NCBI RefSeq assembly: GCF_017163755.1
Contig: NZ_JAFIWC010000010.1
Coordinates: forward strand, 1 to 64,000
Direction: 5' to 3'
DNA from: Xanthomonas sp.
GTDB lineage: Bacteria > Pseudomonadota > Gammaproteobacteria > Xanthomonadales > Xanthomonadaceae
Length of the DNA stretch: 64,000 nt
Positions 44,696 through 53,863 of the stretch are shown piece by piece. Both the position numbers and the translations under genes were made by a program. The stretch's first letter is position 1. Each line of letters opens with the position of its first letter. The notes under the pieces were generated by a model. It searched no databases and was not told the DNA's origin. It saw nothing but the letters and a program-made list of their open reading frames with translations.

Positions 44696-44969
44696 TCCAG
44701 CGGCAGCGCGACCAACTCGCCGACTAGCGAGAGGAACGCAAAATGCAACACGGCCAAAACGCAACACGGCGCCGATCCGGTGCGTCGCGATAGTGCGGGC
44801 AAGCGCCTCGCCGTCGCACAGATCGCCTGCGACCAGCGCTACGTCGGGCAAGGCTTCTCAGTGGCCTGTGGACAGGTTGTCATACGCGACCACTCCCTAC
44901 GGCTGGTCAGCAGCGACGCACCATATGCGACCCGATGTAACGGGCACCGCCGCAAACCAGAATCTTCAT
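44682..44969 (-). pseudogene. galE: galE 5' fragment, frameshifted UDP-glucose 4-epimerase remnant
   Basis: On the - strand the ATG at 44969 opens MKILVCGGARYIGSHMV, the GalE N-terminus, then meets a stop. Other frames continue: YDNLSTGH-stop-EALPDVALVAGDL and then HFAFLSLVGELVALPLDYCAQ, which match consecutive GalE segments (FDNLSTGHREAL, HFA..SLVGES..PLDYY). So about 95 codons of galE survive with at least two frameshifts and stops. The fragment overlaps the stop of the GT-C gene and lies just upstream of the gmd end. It occupies most of the 352-base gap 44696-45047. Confidence 0.82.
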
Positions 44970-44993
44970 ACGCCCCCTGCCTCTCCCAAATGG

Positions 44994-45018
44994 AAAGGGC
45001 CCGCTTGACGGACCCCTT
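44994..45018 (-). terminator. Possible terminator downstream of gmd
   Basis: On the - strand, AAGGGGTCCG and CGGGCCCTTT pair with two G-T wobbles around a five-base loop, 30 bases past the gmd stop. Only a short T tract lies at the end of the stem. Confidence 0.4.
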
Positions 45019-45047
45019 CCTTACTACCTTGCGACTTGTTCGATCGA

Positions 45048-46133
45048 TTACTCGTGGAAGTCGAAGGCGCTATAGCCGTGACGCTTCACCAACTCGTCGC
45101 GTTCGGCGGACTTGAGATCCTCGCGCACCATCTCGGCCACGAGTTCCTTGAACGTGATCTTGGGCTCCCAGCCCAGCTTCTGCTTGGCCTTGCTTGCGTC
45201 GCCCAAGAGCGTCTCCACTTCGGCGGGACGGAAATACAATGGGTCGACCGCAACCACGCAATTGCCCTTGTCGTCGTAGCCCTTTTCGTCGACCCCGTTG
45301 CCTTCCCAGCGGATGTTCATGCCGAGTTCGGCGGCAGCGGCATTCACGAAATCGCGTACGCTGAACTGCACGCCGGTGGCGATCACGAAGTCTTCCGGCT
45401 GCTCCTGCTGCAGCATCAGCCACTGCATCTCGACATAGTCCTTGGCATGGCCCCAGTCACGCAGCGCATCCATGTTGCCCAAATACAGGCAGCTCTGCAG
45501 GCCCAGCTTGATCCGCGCCAGAGCGCGGGTGATCTTGCGGGTGACGAAGGTTTCGCCGCGCACCGGCGATTCGTGGTTGAACAGGATGCCGTTGCAGGCG
45601 TACATGCCATAGGACTCGCGGTAGTTCACCGTGATCCAGTAGGCGTAGAGCTTGGCCACCGCATAGGGCGAACGCGGGTAGAAGGGCGTGGTTTCCTTCT
45701 GCGGGATCTCCTGGACCAGGCCGTACAGCTCCGAGGTCGAGGCCTGGTAGAAACGCGTCTTCTTCTCCAGGCCCAGGATCCGGATCGCCTCGAGCACGCG
45801 CAGCGGGCCCAGCGCGTCGGAGTTGGCGGTGTATTCCGGCTCCTGGAACGACACGGCCACGTGGCTCTGCGCGGCCAGGTTGTAGATCTCATCCGGCTGG
45901 GTCTGCTGGATGATGCGGATCATGCTGCTCGAATCCGTCATGTCGCCATGGTGCAGGATGAAGCGGCGGTCCTTGACGTGCGGATCCTGGTACAGGTGAT
46001 CGATGCGATCGGTATTGAACAGCGAGCTGCGCCGCTTGATACCGTGGACGATATAGCCCTTACCCAGCAGGAACTCGGCGAGATACGAACCATCCTGGCC
46101 CGTCACACCCGTAATCAAGGCAACCTTACTCAT
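45048..46133 (-). CDS. gmd: GDP-mannose 4,6-dehydratase
   Basis: SDR converting GDP-mannose to GDP-4-dehydro-6-deoxymannose, 361 residues. Motifs: [17 protein letters not shown], the Thr/Ser-Glu in [15 protein letters not shown], catalytic Tyr/Lys in [10 protein letters not shown], and the [17 protein letters not shown] region typical of GMD. It is last in the - operon, 34 bases after a glycosyltransferase gene. GDP-mannose comes from XanB; the next enzyme is Fcl at 58528. Two-step GDP-L-fucose synthesis is established for these families. Confidence 0.97.
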   Translation of the reverse strand: MSKVALITGVTGQDGSYLAEFLLGKGYIVHGIKRRSSLFNTDRIDHLYQDPHVKDRRFILHHGDMTDSSSMIRIIQQTQPDEIYNLAAQSHVAVSFQEPEYTANSDALGPLRVLEAIRILGLEKKTRFYQASTSELYGLVQEIPQKETTPFYPRSPYAVAKLYAYWITVNYRESYGMYACNGILFNHESPVRGETFVTRKITRALARIKLGLQSCLYLGNMDALRDWGHAKDYVEMQWLMLQQEQPEDFVIATGVQFSVRDFVNAAAAELGMNIRWEGNGVDEKGYDDKGNCVVAVDPLYFRPAEVETLLGDASKAKQKLGWEPKITFKELVAEMVREDLKSAERDELVKRHGYSAFDFHE

Positions 46134-46167
46134 TACTTCCTAAACCTCAGTCGATGGATTGTCAGAA

Positions 46168-47328
46168 TCACAGGGAAAAAATCCTTCTCAACGCAGGCAA
46201 CCGGCTGTCCCAGGAGTATTCCTGCAGACAGACTTCCCGCGCCAATCGTCCCATTTCCCGGTTCAGTGCGGGATCTGCGAGTAGCTCGATGCAGGCGCGC
46301 GCGAACTGGGGGGCGTTGGCCGCCAGGCGGATACTGCGTCCGGGCTCGTAGGCAAACCCCTTCCCGGCAAGCGTCGACGCGACGCAGGGAACTCCCGCAA
46401 TCGCGTACTGATTGATTTTACCACGCAATCCGGCGCCCCCCAGTGCCGGCGCGATGCCAACCCAGGCGTGCGCCAGTTCCTCCTCCAGTGAGTCCACCTC
46501 GCCCACCAGGTACACGTTCTCGTCGGCGTGGTCCGGTAGACGCGCAAGGCCCCGTCCAGCCACGCGCAGCCGGTAGCCGGGATGGGCGGCCTTCACCTGC
46601 GGATGGACCTCCCGCAGGTACCAGTCCAGCGCGTCCAAGTTGGTCTGCGAGCCAAAATAGGCCAGGAACACCACGGTAGGCGCCCCCCGCAACGGCCGCT
46701 CCGGCAAGGCGCGCAGGGACTGGGCGAACTCGGCGACGGAAATTCCGGTTTCCACCGCCTCCACGCCGCCCCAGAACCTGAACATGCGCAGGACCCGCGC
46801 ATCCGCCTCGGACACGCACATCACGCGGTCGGCGCGCCAAACGCCAAGCAGTTCACGCAGCGCGACCCGCAGCTCCCACAACAGCCAATGCCTGCTCGGC
46901 ACGAAAGGCACGCTCTGGTGCCGCAGCGCCAGCGCGGTGGCGCGGACATGCGACTCCATCGGCGACACGACGACCCGCGGCACGCCGTTGCGGCGGAAGA
47001 AGCTCGCCAGGTCGGCAGCCTGCAGGAACTGGAGATCGACCGCGTCAAACCCGTCTTCCAGCACGCCAGTGGCGACGATGCCAGCCTCGTTGAAGTGCTC
47101 GACCGGCAGCAGGACGATACATTCGAAGATCGCGCCCAGCTCCGGATCGAGTGCCTCGCCATGACTGCAGGTCACCAACGTGAGCGACACGCCCTCGACC
47201 CGCTCGGCGAGCAGGCGATACATGTCCAGCAGGCGCAATCCGCCGCCGGTGCCATGCTCGGGCGGGTAGAAGGACACCAGTAACAGCCGCCTGGTCCTGC
47301 GCGGTGGGTCGCGACCGGCACTACTCAC
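46168..47328 (-). CDS. Glycosyltransferase family 4 type
   Basis: 386 residues, GT-B fold. The N-terminal domain has LLLVSFYPPEHGTGGGLRLLDMYRL; the C-terminal domain has VVFLAYFGSQTNLDALDWYL, GYRLRVAGRGLARL and GLRGKINQYAIAGVPCVAS, the nucleotide-sugar binding region of GT4/GT1-like enzymes. No TM segment. It is probably a cytoplasmic O-antigen chain transferase; donor and linkage are unknown. A gap of 153 bases precedes it. Confidence 0.85.
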   Translation of the reverse strand: MSSAGRDPPRRTRRLLLVSFYPPEHGTGGGLRLLDMYRLLAERVEGVSLTLVTCSHGEALDPELGAIFECIVLLPVEHFNEAGIVATGVLEDGFDAVDLQFLQAADLASFFRRNGVPRVVVSPMESHVRATALALRHQSVPFVPSRHWLLWELRVALRELLGVWRADRVMCVSEADARVLRMFRFWGGVEAVETGISVAEFAQSLRALPERPLRGAPTVVFLAYFGSQTNLDALDWYLREVHPQVKAAHPGYRLRVAGRGLARLPDHADENVYLVGEVDSLEEELAHAWVGIAPALGGAGLRGKINQYAIAGVPCVASTLAGKGFAYEPGRSIRLAANAPQFARACIELLADPALNREMGRLAREVCLQEYSWDSRLPALRRIFSL

Positions 47329-47409
47329 GACATGACGCCTCGCGGCCGGAACACGGGCGCTGCCGGCACGATACCGCGCCAGGCGCGGGATGCCCGCCCA
47401 GAAGGGCCG

Positions 47410-47447
47410 CCCCCCCCCGAGGGGACGCGCCCGCCCGTGCGGGCGCG
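47410..47447. repeat. C9 homopolymer and GC-rich hairpin in an intergenic gap
   Basis: Nine C in a row (47410-47418) are followed by CGCGCCCGC / GCGGGCGCG (47426-47447), a nine-base stem with a CCGT loop. It lies in the 153-base gap between the GT4 and GT2 genes of the - operon. Confidence 0.7.
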
Positions 47448-47481
47448 AAGCGCCGGCGCGGGCCCTTCGTGGAGCGCGTGG

Positions 47482-48447
47482 TCACGACTGCCCGGCCGAT
47501 TTCCGTCGCGCCGCCGAGCCACTGGACTGGAACTCATACGGCAGGGCGATCGGACGCCGCTTGGACTCGATATGCACCTGGCCAAGATACTCGCCCATGA
47601 TGGCGAGGACGAAAAACAGCAACGCAAACTGCAACGACAGCACGGCGCATACCACCAGAGGGGCCGTCCAGCCCGGGGGCGCGAAGAATACCGCGCCGAT
47701 ACACGCCACGGTACAAAGCGCGGAAACAGCGCCTGCCAGGCCGATCTTCCTCAGCGGCTCGATCGAGATCCCCGTCAGGCTGTCGAGCGCATAGCGGATC
47801 ATCGACATCAGTTTGTATTTGGTTTCCCCGGCAAAGCGCCGGTCCCGCTCGTAGGCGACCACGCTGGTGTTCATCCCCAGATAGGGGACCAGCACCCGGA
47901 AAACGCCGTTGACCTCGGGCAGTTCCAGCAGCTTCGTCACCGCCTTCCGGTCCAGCAGGCGGAAGTTCGCGGCACTTTCCTCCAGCTTGAGCTTGCCGGA
48001 AAGCGAGTCCATGACGGTGTAGAAGGCGTTCGCCGTCGCACGCTTGAAGAAGCTGTCGCTCGGGCGCCCGGAGCGTGAACCCACGACGATGTCGGCACCG
48101 TTCTCCCAGGCCCGGATCATCTCCAGAATGACCGCCGGCGGATCCTGCAGGTCGGCGTCCATCACCACGACGGCATCGCCGGCCGCCGCGCGAAGGCCTT
48201 CCTGGATCGCGGCCTCCAGGCCGAAGTTCCTCGTCAGACGCAGCACGCTGATCGTATCCGGGAACCGGGCGCGAACCGCCTTCATCTGCTCATGGGTCCC
48301 GTCCCGGGACCCGTCTTCCACCAGAAGCAGCTCGATGTCGTAGCGATCCGCGATCGGCGCCAGCGCCTTCAGCGTTTCCTCGCAGAAGGTCGAAACCAGC
48401 GCCTCCTCGTTGTACATCGGACCAATGATCGAAATCAGCTTCTTCAT
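47482..48447 (-). CDS. GT2 polyprenyl-phosphate glycosyltransferase (GtrB/ArnC-like)
   Basis: 321 residues. The GT2 domain (1-230) has IIGPMYNEEALVSTFCEE, VEDGSRDGTHEQMKA and VMDADLQDPPAVI; two C-terminal TM segments (about 232-255 and 265-295) anchor it in the membrane. By family it transfers a sugar from a nucleotide donor to undecaprenyl phosphate on the cytoplasmic side. GtrA (50586) is the likely flippase. It is the nearer of two adjacent paralogues. Confidence 0.88.
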   Translation of the reverse strand: MKKLISIIGPMYNEEALVSTFCEETLKALAPIADRYDIELLLVEDGSRDGTHEQMKAVRARFPDTISVLRLTRNFGLEAAIQEGLRAAAGDAVVVMDADLQDPPAVILEMIRAWENGADIVVGSRSGRPSDSFFKRATANAFYTVMDSLSGKLKLEESAANFRLLDRKAVTKLLELPEVNGVFRVLVPYLGMNTSVVAYERDRRFAGETKYKLMSMIRYALDSLTGISIEPLRKIGLAGAVSALCTVACIGAVFFAPPGWTAPLVVCAVLSLQFALLFFVLAIMGEYLGQVHIESKRRPIALPYEFQSSGSAARRKSAGQS

Positions 48448-48493
48448 CTCGTAATTCCCGTCTAGCCATTCCCGTCCGCGCGAACGCGGAACC

Positions 48494-49453
48494 CTACAGC
48501 ACGTTGACCCGATCCTGATCGACCATGACCACGCTGTTCTTCTCGAACGCGATGGAGTAATCGCCCCGGTCGCTCCTGTCGTTGAGGAGCCTGCCCAGGT
48601 ATTCGCCGAAGAACGCCATCATGATGAACTGGAACATGAAGAGCACGGACATCGAGAGCACGACCGTCGTCCAGCCCGGGACGATGTTGTTGCTTACCAG
48701 GTGGATCAGCACGCTGTACGTGGCCAGCACGAACGCGGCGAGCGCACCCAGGAAGCCGAGCACGGACATCCAGCGCAGCGGACTGAGCGAATTGAACACC
48801 ATCAGCCGCACGAGCCGGTAGATGCCCTGCACCAGGGATTTCTCCCCCGCCAGTGGCGACGTGCTCTGGTACCTGTACGCAACCGAGGGATAGCCGGTCT
48901 TCTGGATCCGCAGGTAGAACTGGTGGTGGAACCGGCCAGTGCTCGTGACCGCGTTAACGGCGCGCCGGCTCAGGCATCGCAGGCTGGTCGCGTTCTTCGG
49001 CAACTGGTAGTCGATCGCGCGCAGGAGGCGGTCGGCGAAATACCTGAAGGCCGCATAGGCGGGCGTTTTGCGCCGCTCGGCCGTGCCGACGACGACGTCA
49101 TACCCGGACCTGCAGAGCTCCACGACGTCCGGGACCACCGAGATGGGATCCATCTCGTGGTTGAACAGCACGACGAAGTCGCCGATGGCATTCTCCAGGC
49201 CTGCCGCCCAGGCCACGTCCAGGCTGACCGTGCCCACCAGCTGGATGTAGCGCACGCTGGGCAGGTGCTTGAGCATCTCGGAGATGTCCCTGCTGGCGCT
49301 GGAATGCATGATCGCGCCCTGCCCGATCACCACGATCTCGTAATCCGAGTAGCGGGCATTCAGCTCGCCCTGCATGGCGGAGATTTCCTCGTAGCGCAGC
49401 GGGGATCCCGCCTCCACGACGTACACCACCGAAACAAAAGAATCGCTTTTCAC
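48494..49453 (-). CDS. GT2 membrane glycosyltransferase (GtrB-like paralogue)
   Basis: 319 residues. The GT2 part is divergent: VSVVYVVEAGSPLRYEEISAM at the start and FVVLFNHEMDPISVV in place of the DxDLQDP motif, so its metal-binding acid is less clear (NHEMD). Two C-terminal TM segments (about 235-285). The second GT2 next to it has the canonical motif, so this one may be a non-catalytic or altered-donor partner. It abuts the FAD oxidoreductase stop with no spacing. Confidence 0.82.
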   Translation of the reverse strand: MKSDSFVSVVYVVEAGSPLRYEEISAMQGELNARYSDYEIVVIGQGAIMHSSASRDISEMLKHLPSVRYIQLVGTVSLDVAWAAGLENAIGDFVVLFNHEMDPISVVPDVVELCRSGYDVVVGTAERRKTPAYAAFRYFADRLLRAIDYQLPKNATSLRCLSRRAVNAVTSTGRFHHQFYLRIQKTGYPSVAYRYQSTSPLAGEKSLVQGIYRLVRLMVFNSLSPLRWMSVLGFLGALAAFVLATYSVLIHLVSNNIVPGWTTVVLSMSVLFMFQFIMMAFFGEYLGRLLNDRSDRGDYSIAFEKNSVVMVDQDRVNVL

Positions 49454-50584
49454 TCAGCCCCTCCCCCCGAACTCCGCCAGTCCCTTGGTTTCGATCGCGT
49501 CAATCGCGTCATAAACATTGTCGATCTTCCCGCCCATGACGCAGTGAAAGCCCTCCAGCGAATGGTTGGCTTTCAACAGGATCGGCCTGGAGTCGTCCGA
49601 CTCGCTGCGCGGCAGGACCGTCTTGGTCTCCCACAGGGAACGCATGTAGACGCACCCGTCCAGCAGCGGAATGTATCTGGCGGCATCCTTGCGCATGTGG
49701 CGCCAAGCCGACGCGCGGCCGTGCTCATCCAGCACGCGCTGGCTGTCGGCGTACTGGCCGCCCTGCTCGTCGGACCACTCCAGTCGCGGCGTATAGCGGA
49801 CATGGCTGAAGGAGTGCAGCCCGGCCGACGGGAAGGGCATGACCGAGAAGAACGGGCCGCACATCACCGTGATACCCACGTCCCGAAGCTCATGGGGAAC
49901 CTCGACAAGGCACATCTCGGTCACTTCGTGCTTGAGCGGTATGAGCTCAAGGCCGGAGTTGGCGTTGAGGTAGTTGATCCGGGAGTAGGCGCAGTTGAAG
50001 ACGACGCTGGCAGGCATCTCGATCCAGTCATCGCCCCCCTCCCTGCCAACCTCCACGACCAGGCCCGGGCCCTCGCGCCGGATGCGTCGCGCCGAAGTGC
50101 CGAAATGCAGTTGCACGCCGGCGTCCGCCAGCCTGCCCATCATCTTTTCCCTCAACGCGACCGCGTCGAACGCGTATTCGGTGACGGAGAAGCAGGCCTC
50201 GATCAGGCCCGGGTTGACGAGCTTCTGCATGGCATGCGACGCGGGCACGCAGCGCGCGCCCACGCGGTCGCAGAACTTCTGGAACTGCCGACCGGTGACC
50301 TTTCCCAGCGGCTTGCCGATCAGGTACTGCATTTCGAAGGAGGCATCCACGCAGTCGCGAAATTCGCTCACGAACCGCGGGAACGACAGGCGCGAACGCA
50401 GTGCGGTCAACACACTGCGCGGATAGTGGTATCCGTTATGGACGCGCGCCTGGTTGTTGAACGAGGCCCGGGTCATCAGGGTATCTTCCTTCTCGAATAG
50501 GTGCACCTTGGCACCCTTCCGCGCCAGGTGCTCGGCGATGCACGCGCCGAAGAAGCCGCCGCCAATGACGATAGCCCTGTTCAT
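49454..50584 (-). CDS. FAD-dependent oxidoreductase (DAO family)
   Basis: 376 residues, ATG at 50584. The dinucleotide-binding motif is IVIGGGFFGACIAEHLARKGAKVHLFEKED (in parts), followed by RASFNNQARVHNGYHYPRS. The fold is that of D-amino acid oxidase/glycine oxidase-like enzymes. Its substrate is unknown; in the operon it may oxidise a sugar or amino-sugar before lipid loading. It sits between gtrA (1-base gap) and a GT2 gene (0-base gap), so it is tightly bound to that set. Confidence 0.85.
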   Translation of the reverse strand: MNRAIVIGGGFFGACIAEHLARKGAKVHLFEKEDTLMTRASFNNQARVHNGYHYPRSVLTALRSRLSFPRFVSEFRDCVDASFEMQYLIGKPLGKVTGRQFQKFCDRVGARCVPASHAMQKLVNPGLIEACFSVTEYAFDAVALREKMMGRLADAGVQLHFGTSARRIRREGPGLVVEVGREGGDDWIEMPASVVFNCAYSRINYLNANSGLELIPLKHEVTEMCLVEVPHELRDVGITVMCGPFFSVMPFPSAGLHSFSHVRYTPRLEWSDEQGGQYADSQRVLDEHGRASAWRHMRKDAARYIPLLDGCVYMRSLWETKTVLPRSESDDSRPILLKANHSLEGFHCVMGGKIDNVYDAIDAIETKGLAEFGGRG

Positions 50585-50585
50585 C

Positions 50586-50972
50586 TTATTCCCGGAAGGT
50601 CCAGAACTTATGGCAGAGGAAATTGAACACCCCGACCAGGACGACATTGACCACCCCGACCATGACCGCATCCACGCCCATCGGGGACAGCACCTCGGAG
50701 ACCAGCACATTCATGCCAAACGACAGCCCGACCACGATCAGGAATTTCACCAGGCTCGCGCCACTCATTTTCCTGCGGAACGCAAAGACCCCTGAGCCGA
50801 CGTAGGAAACGATGGTCCCAACCGCATAGCCCACGATCACCGAAGGGGTATTGCGCCAGCCAAGCCAGGAAGCACACAGGGCGATCACCAGCAGATAGGT
50901 AAGGCTGGAGACGACGCCGACCAATCCAAAGGTCAACACCTGCCGGTATCGCTGTACGGTCCTGTTCAACAT
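50586..50972 (-). CDS. gtrA: GtrA family membrane protein
   Basis: 128 residues from the ATG at 50972; a TTG at 50984 overlapping the upstream stop would add four. Four TM segments with FGLVGVVSSLTYLLVIALC, the GtrA-type VGYAVGTIVSYVGSGVFAFRR and NFLCHKFWTF at the end. GtrA proteins flip undecaprenyl-phosphate-linked sugars during O-antigen glucosylation. It lies next to the GtrB-like GT2 pair and the large membrane protein. Confidence 0.9.
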   Translation of the reverse strand: MLNRTVQRYRQVLTFGLVGVVSSLTYLLVIALCASWLGWRNTPSVIVGYAVGTIVSYVGSGVFAFRRKMSGASLVKFLIVVGLSFGMNVLVSEVLSPMGVDAVMVGVVNVVLVGVFNFLCHKFWTFRE

Positions 50973-50980
50973 GGAGTAAT

Positions 50981-53863
50981 TCAATTTCTATCGACCCTTC
51001 GCAGCGACCTGACGGCAGGGACCAGCCACGCCAGCGCGGCAAGCACGCCGTACAGGGCGAACATGACCCAGAAAGCCAGCAATGGCCAGTTCCTGTAGCG
51101 CAGCTCCAGCACGTTGCGGCCCGCCGCCGCGTCGATGGTGATCAGTCCCTCGCGCGGCCTCGGCTTGATCCGCTTGCCATTGAGCGTGTAGCGCAGGTTG
51201 GGATTATCGGAGAACAGGTACTGCACGGTCGTCGGCGCGTCCGACTGCCATGCCACCCGGGTGTAATTGGCGAAGTTGGTTTCGAAATCCAGCAGCTTCG
51301 GCGAGACGTCGGTGACCGCTCCCGCAGCCGGTGCCGGTGCCGGGCCACCGAATACCTCGACCTCGGCCAGGTGAAGATAGGCTTCCTCCGGCGCGCTCGC
51401 GCCGCCAAGCTGCACACGTACATAGCGACCCTGCACACCGCCGACCCGGACGACGTCATGCTGCGTGCGCCCGGGCAGCTGCCGCGCCCAGGTCCCCGGC
51501 CGGGCCTTCAGGGTGTCCGCGGTGTCGGCGGGCCCGAAAGGCGTCCTGGAGACGAAGACCCAGTAGTCGTGCAGCCTGAACTCGTACCTCTTCACGTTCC
51601 AGATGCCGATGCGGTCGATCGCCTGCGCACTGCCAAGGTCGATATCAAGCCACGCGTTGAGATCCTGGTTGGTGTGGGAAATCGATCCGGCCTCGAGATC
51701 CCCGTTCGTATTGCCATCGACGGCGAGGCGCGCCTCGCGGCCATCGATGGTCCCGCTCTGCGTCGCCGCCTTGCCCCTGGCGATATTCACCGGCTCAGGA
51801 CGCGTTGGCCCGATCCTGAAGAAGCCATTGTCCACCACGGTGGAGTCGGCCGGTGGATTTGCCGATGCCGTGGCCCGCAAAGGCACCGCGACGATGCCGT
51901 TCGGCAGGTGGTAGATGTCGTCGGGCGCCACGCCCGCGGCGAATTCCGCCAGGGCGCCCACGGCGGACAGGTCGGACTCATAGGCCACGAAGAAGTCCGC
52001 GCTCGAACGCGTGACCAAGTCCCAGTCAGGATTCAGCACCCAGGTTTCATCCCTGACCGCCATCGGCATCTTCTGCAGGTAATCCGCACGCGGACCCATG
52101 CGGAAATCGAAGCCATGGTAGGAGGAGAGCTTCAGCTCGTTGAGGACGAGGTAAGGGAACGACTTGGGAAATGGCTCCCGCCCCACCTTGCTCCACAGCA
52201 GGGTGAGGTCGACATACTTGAGCACGGCCTTGTCGGAGAACCGCTGCTTGAGATACTCGGCAAAGCGATGCTTCTCGCCCGCATCAAGCGACATCACGTC
52301 CGTCCTGGACCGGGCCTCGTAGGTATTCCGCCCGTGCGAGAAGTCGTACATCACGTCGAGTGCGGGCAGAAGGGACAGGGCGATGGCCGCGCTGTACGCA
52401 ATGCCCCTCACCGGCACCAGCAATGCCACGATGAAGGCGAACGCAAGGACCAGTTCAAACAGCACGTAGTTGTTCAAGCCGAGACTGCCCGACACGCCAG
52501 GGCTTCGTGCCACCAGGAAGGCCCCGACCAGCACGAGCAGCCCCACGACCAGCAGCGCGAGCTTGGTGGCGAGCACCGGCCGGGTCTCGACCACGGCCCG
52601 CAGCATGATGGCGATGACTACCGCGAACAGGAGGTGCACCGGCAGCAGGAACCGCTGATAGATATGCATGCCCCCGACCTGGGGCACGAAGTAGTAGACG
52701 AGGTCGCTGACGACACTGAACTCGCCGAAAGTCGACAGCGTGACGAGCATCCAGATCGCCAGGCAGCCCACGATCGCCCGCCACTCCCTTGGTGTGACCG
52801 CCTTGATCGGATCGCGTCCGAAGACAAACAGGCAGAAGATGACGACCGCGATCAGGCCCGCCTGCGACGAGAACTCGTAGAACGGCCCCGGCACCTCCAG
52901 CCGCGTGGAAAGCAGCCGGAGCAGGCCCTGGGGCGCCTGGGCAAGCTGGTGAGCGCTATAGAACAGCGACGGGGTATCGGCGCTGATCGTCGCCTTCAGG
53001 TGCCGGTAGATGGCGAGCAGGTAAGGCATCACGATTACCGATGCCACCCCGTAGGGCAACATCGCCAGCACGACGCGCCGAACGCGCATCCGCAGCGTGA
53101 CGTCATCGTCGGCCAGCACCAGAAGCGTTGCGGCGACCACGACGACCGACAGCCCGATGCTCGTGACGCCGATGGGGACATAGCCGCCGAGAAAGCCGAA
53201 GATCACCGGCAGAGCCGCGGCGAACAGCCGTCCGACCGTCGGCCCGGCCGCGAAGGACAACGCCATGTAGGCCGCCCACGGCAACACCGATATGCAGAAG
53301 ATGAACTGCGGCTGCGTGGTCGCGCCGATCATGTTCACGCTGAACGTGAAGGCGGTGGCCGCGAAGGCCGCAATCGCGAAGCCGAAGAAGCGCGTCAGCA
53401 GCCTCAACGAGAAATAGCAGGCAATGAACGAATGAAGGGCAACAAGCCAGACCAGGATCCGGCCGTAGTCCTGCATTGCCGTGCCTTCCGGTGAGGACAG
53501 CAGGCAATAGAGGACGAAGAGCGGGTGCAGCACGAAGAAGTTCGGCGCAAGGAAATAGTCGGAGCTGCCGTTGTACTGCGAAAAATCCAGCGCACTGAAG
53601 TGCATTCCCGCGAGCAGGGAATGCGTCTTCATCATGGAGGGCCAGTAGAGGCCGAGCACATCCCCGCCATAGAGGATGCCGCCGGCGTCAAGCGAGCCAT
53701 GCCTCAGCGCCGGATAGTAGAAGAGCAAGGTCACCGCGGCCGCGAGGAAGAACGCTCGGTTTCTGTCGATGGCGCCTGCCGCCGCGCCTGCGGCGCGCAC
53801 AAGCCAGTCCGCCAGCGCATCGAGCATGCGCGGACCGTCGACGTTGAATCGGGCGATTCTCAT
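50981..53863 (-). CDS. Large GT-C-like membrane protein with F5/8 type C domain
   Basis: 960 residues. Residues about 30-520 hold 12 or so TM segments, with an acidic loop GGDVLGLYWPSMMKTHSLL near the N-terminus, as in YfhO/GT-C proteins. A periplasmic part follows (about 520-930). Within it, about 688-837 is a discoidin/F5/8 type C (fucolectin-like) domain: VNIARGKAATQSGTIDG, ARLAVDGNTNGDLEAG, DLNAWLDIDLGSAQAIDRIGI (in parts). A last TM is near 915-945. It may transfer the sugar delivered by GtrA/GtrB to a fucose-containing chain; the fucose link to gmd/fcl is inference. It overlaps FkbM by four bases. Confidence 0.82.
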   Translation of the reverse strand: MRIARFNVDGPRMLDALADWLVRAAGAAAGAIDRNRAFFLAAAVTLLFYYPALRHGSLDAGGILYGGDVLGLYWPSMMKTHSLLAGMHFSALDFSQYNGSSDYFLAPNFFVLHPLFVLYCLLSSPEGTAMQDYGRILVWLVALHSFIACYFSLRLLTRFFGFAIAAFAATAFTFSVNMIGATTQPQFIFCISVLPWAAYMALSFAAGPTVGRLFAAALPVIFGFLGGYVPIGVTSIGLSVVVVAATLLVLADDDVTLRMRVRRVVLAMLPYGVASVIVMPYLLAIYRHLKATISADTPSLFYSAHQLAQAPQGLLRLLSTRLEVPGPFYEFSSQAGLIAVVIFCLFVFGRDPIKAVTPREWRAIVGCLAIWMLVTLSTFGEFSVVSDLVYYFVPQVGGMHIYQRFLLPVHLLFAVVIAIMLRAVVETRPVLATKLALLVVGLLVLVGAFLVARSPGVSGSLGLNNYVLFELVLAFAFIVALLVPVRGIAYSAAIALSLLPALDVMYDFSHGRNTYEARSRTDVMSLDAGEKHRFAEYLKQRFSDKAVLKYVDLTLLWSKVGREPFPKSFPYLVLNELKLSSYHGFDFRMGPRADYLQKMPMAVRDETWVLNPDWDLVTRSSADFFVAYESDLSAVGALAEFAAGVAPDDIYHLPNGIVAVPLRATASANPPADSTVVDNGFFRIGPTRPEPVNIARGKAATQSGTIDGREARLAVDGNTNGDLEAGSISHTNQDLNAWLDIDLGSAQAIDRIGIWNVKRYEFRLHDYWVFVSRTPFGPADTADTLKARPGTWARQLPGRTQHDVVRVGGVQGRYVRVQLGGASAPEEAYLHLAEVEVFGGPAPAPAAGAVTDVSPKLLDFETNFANYTRVAWQSDAPTTVQYLFSDNPNLRYTLNGKRIKPRPREGLITIDAAAGRNVLELRYRNWPLLAFWVMFALYGVLAALAWLVPAVRSLRRVDRN

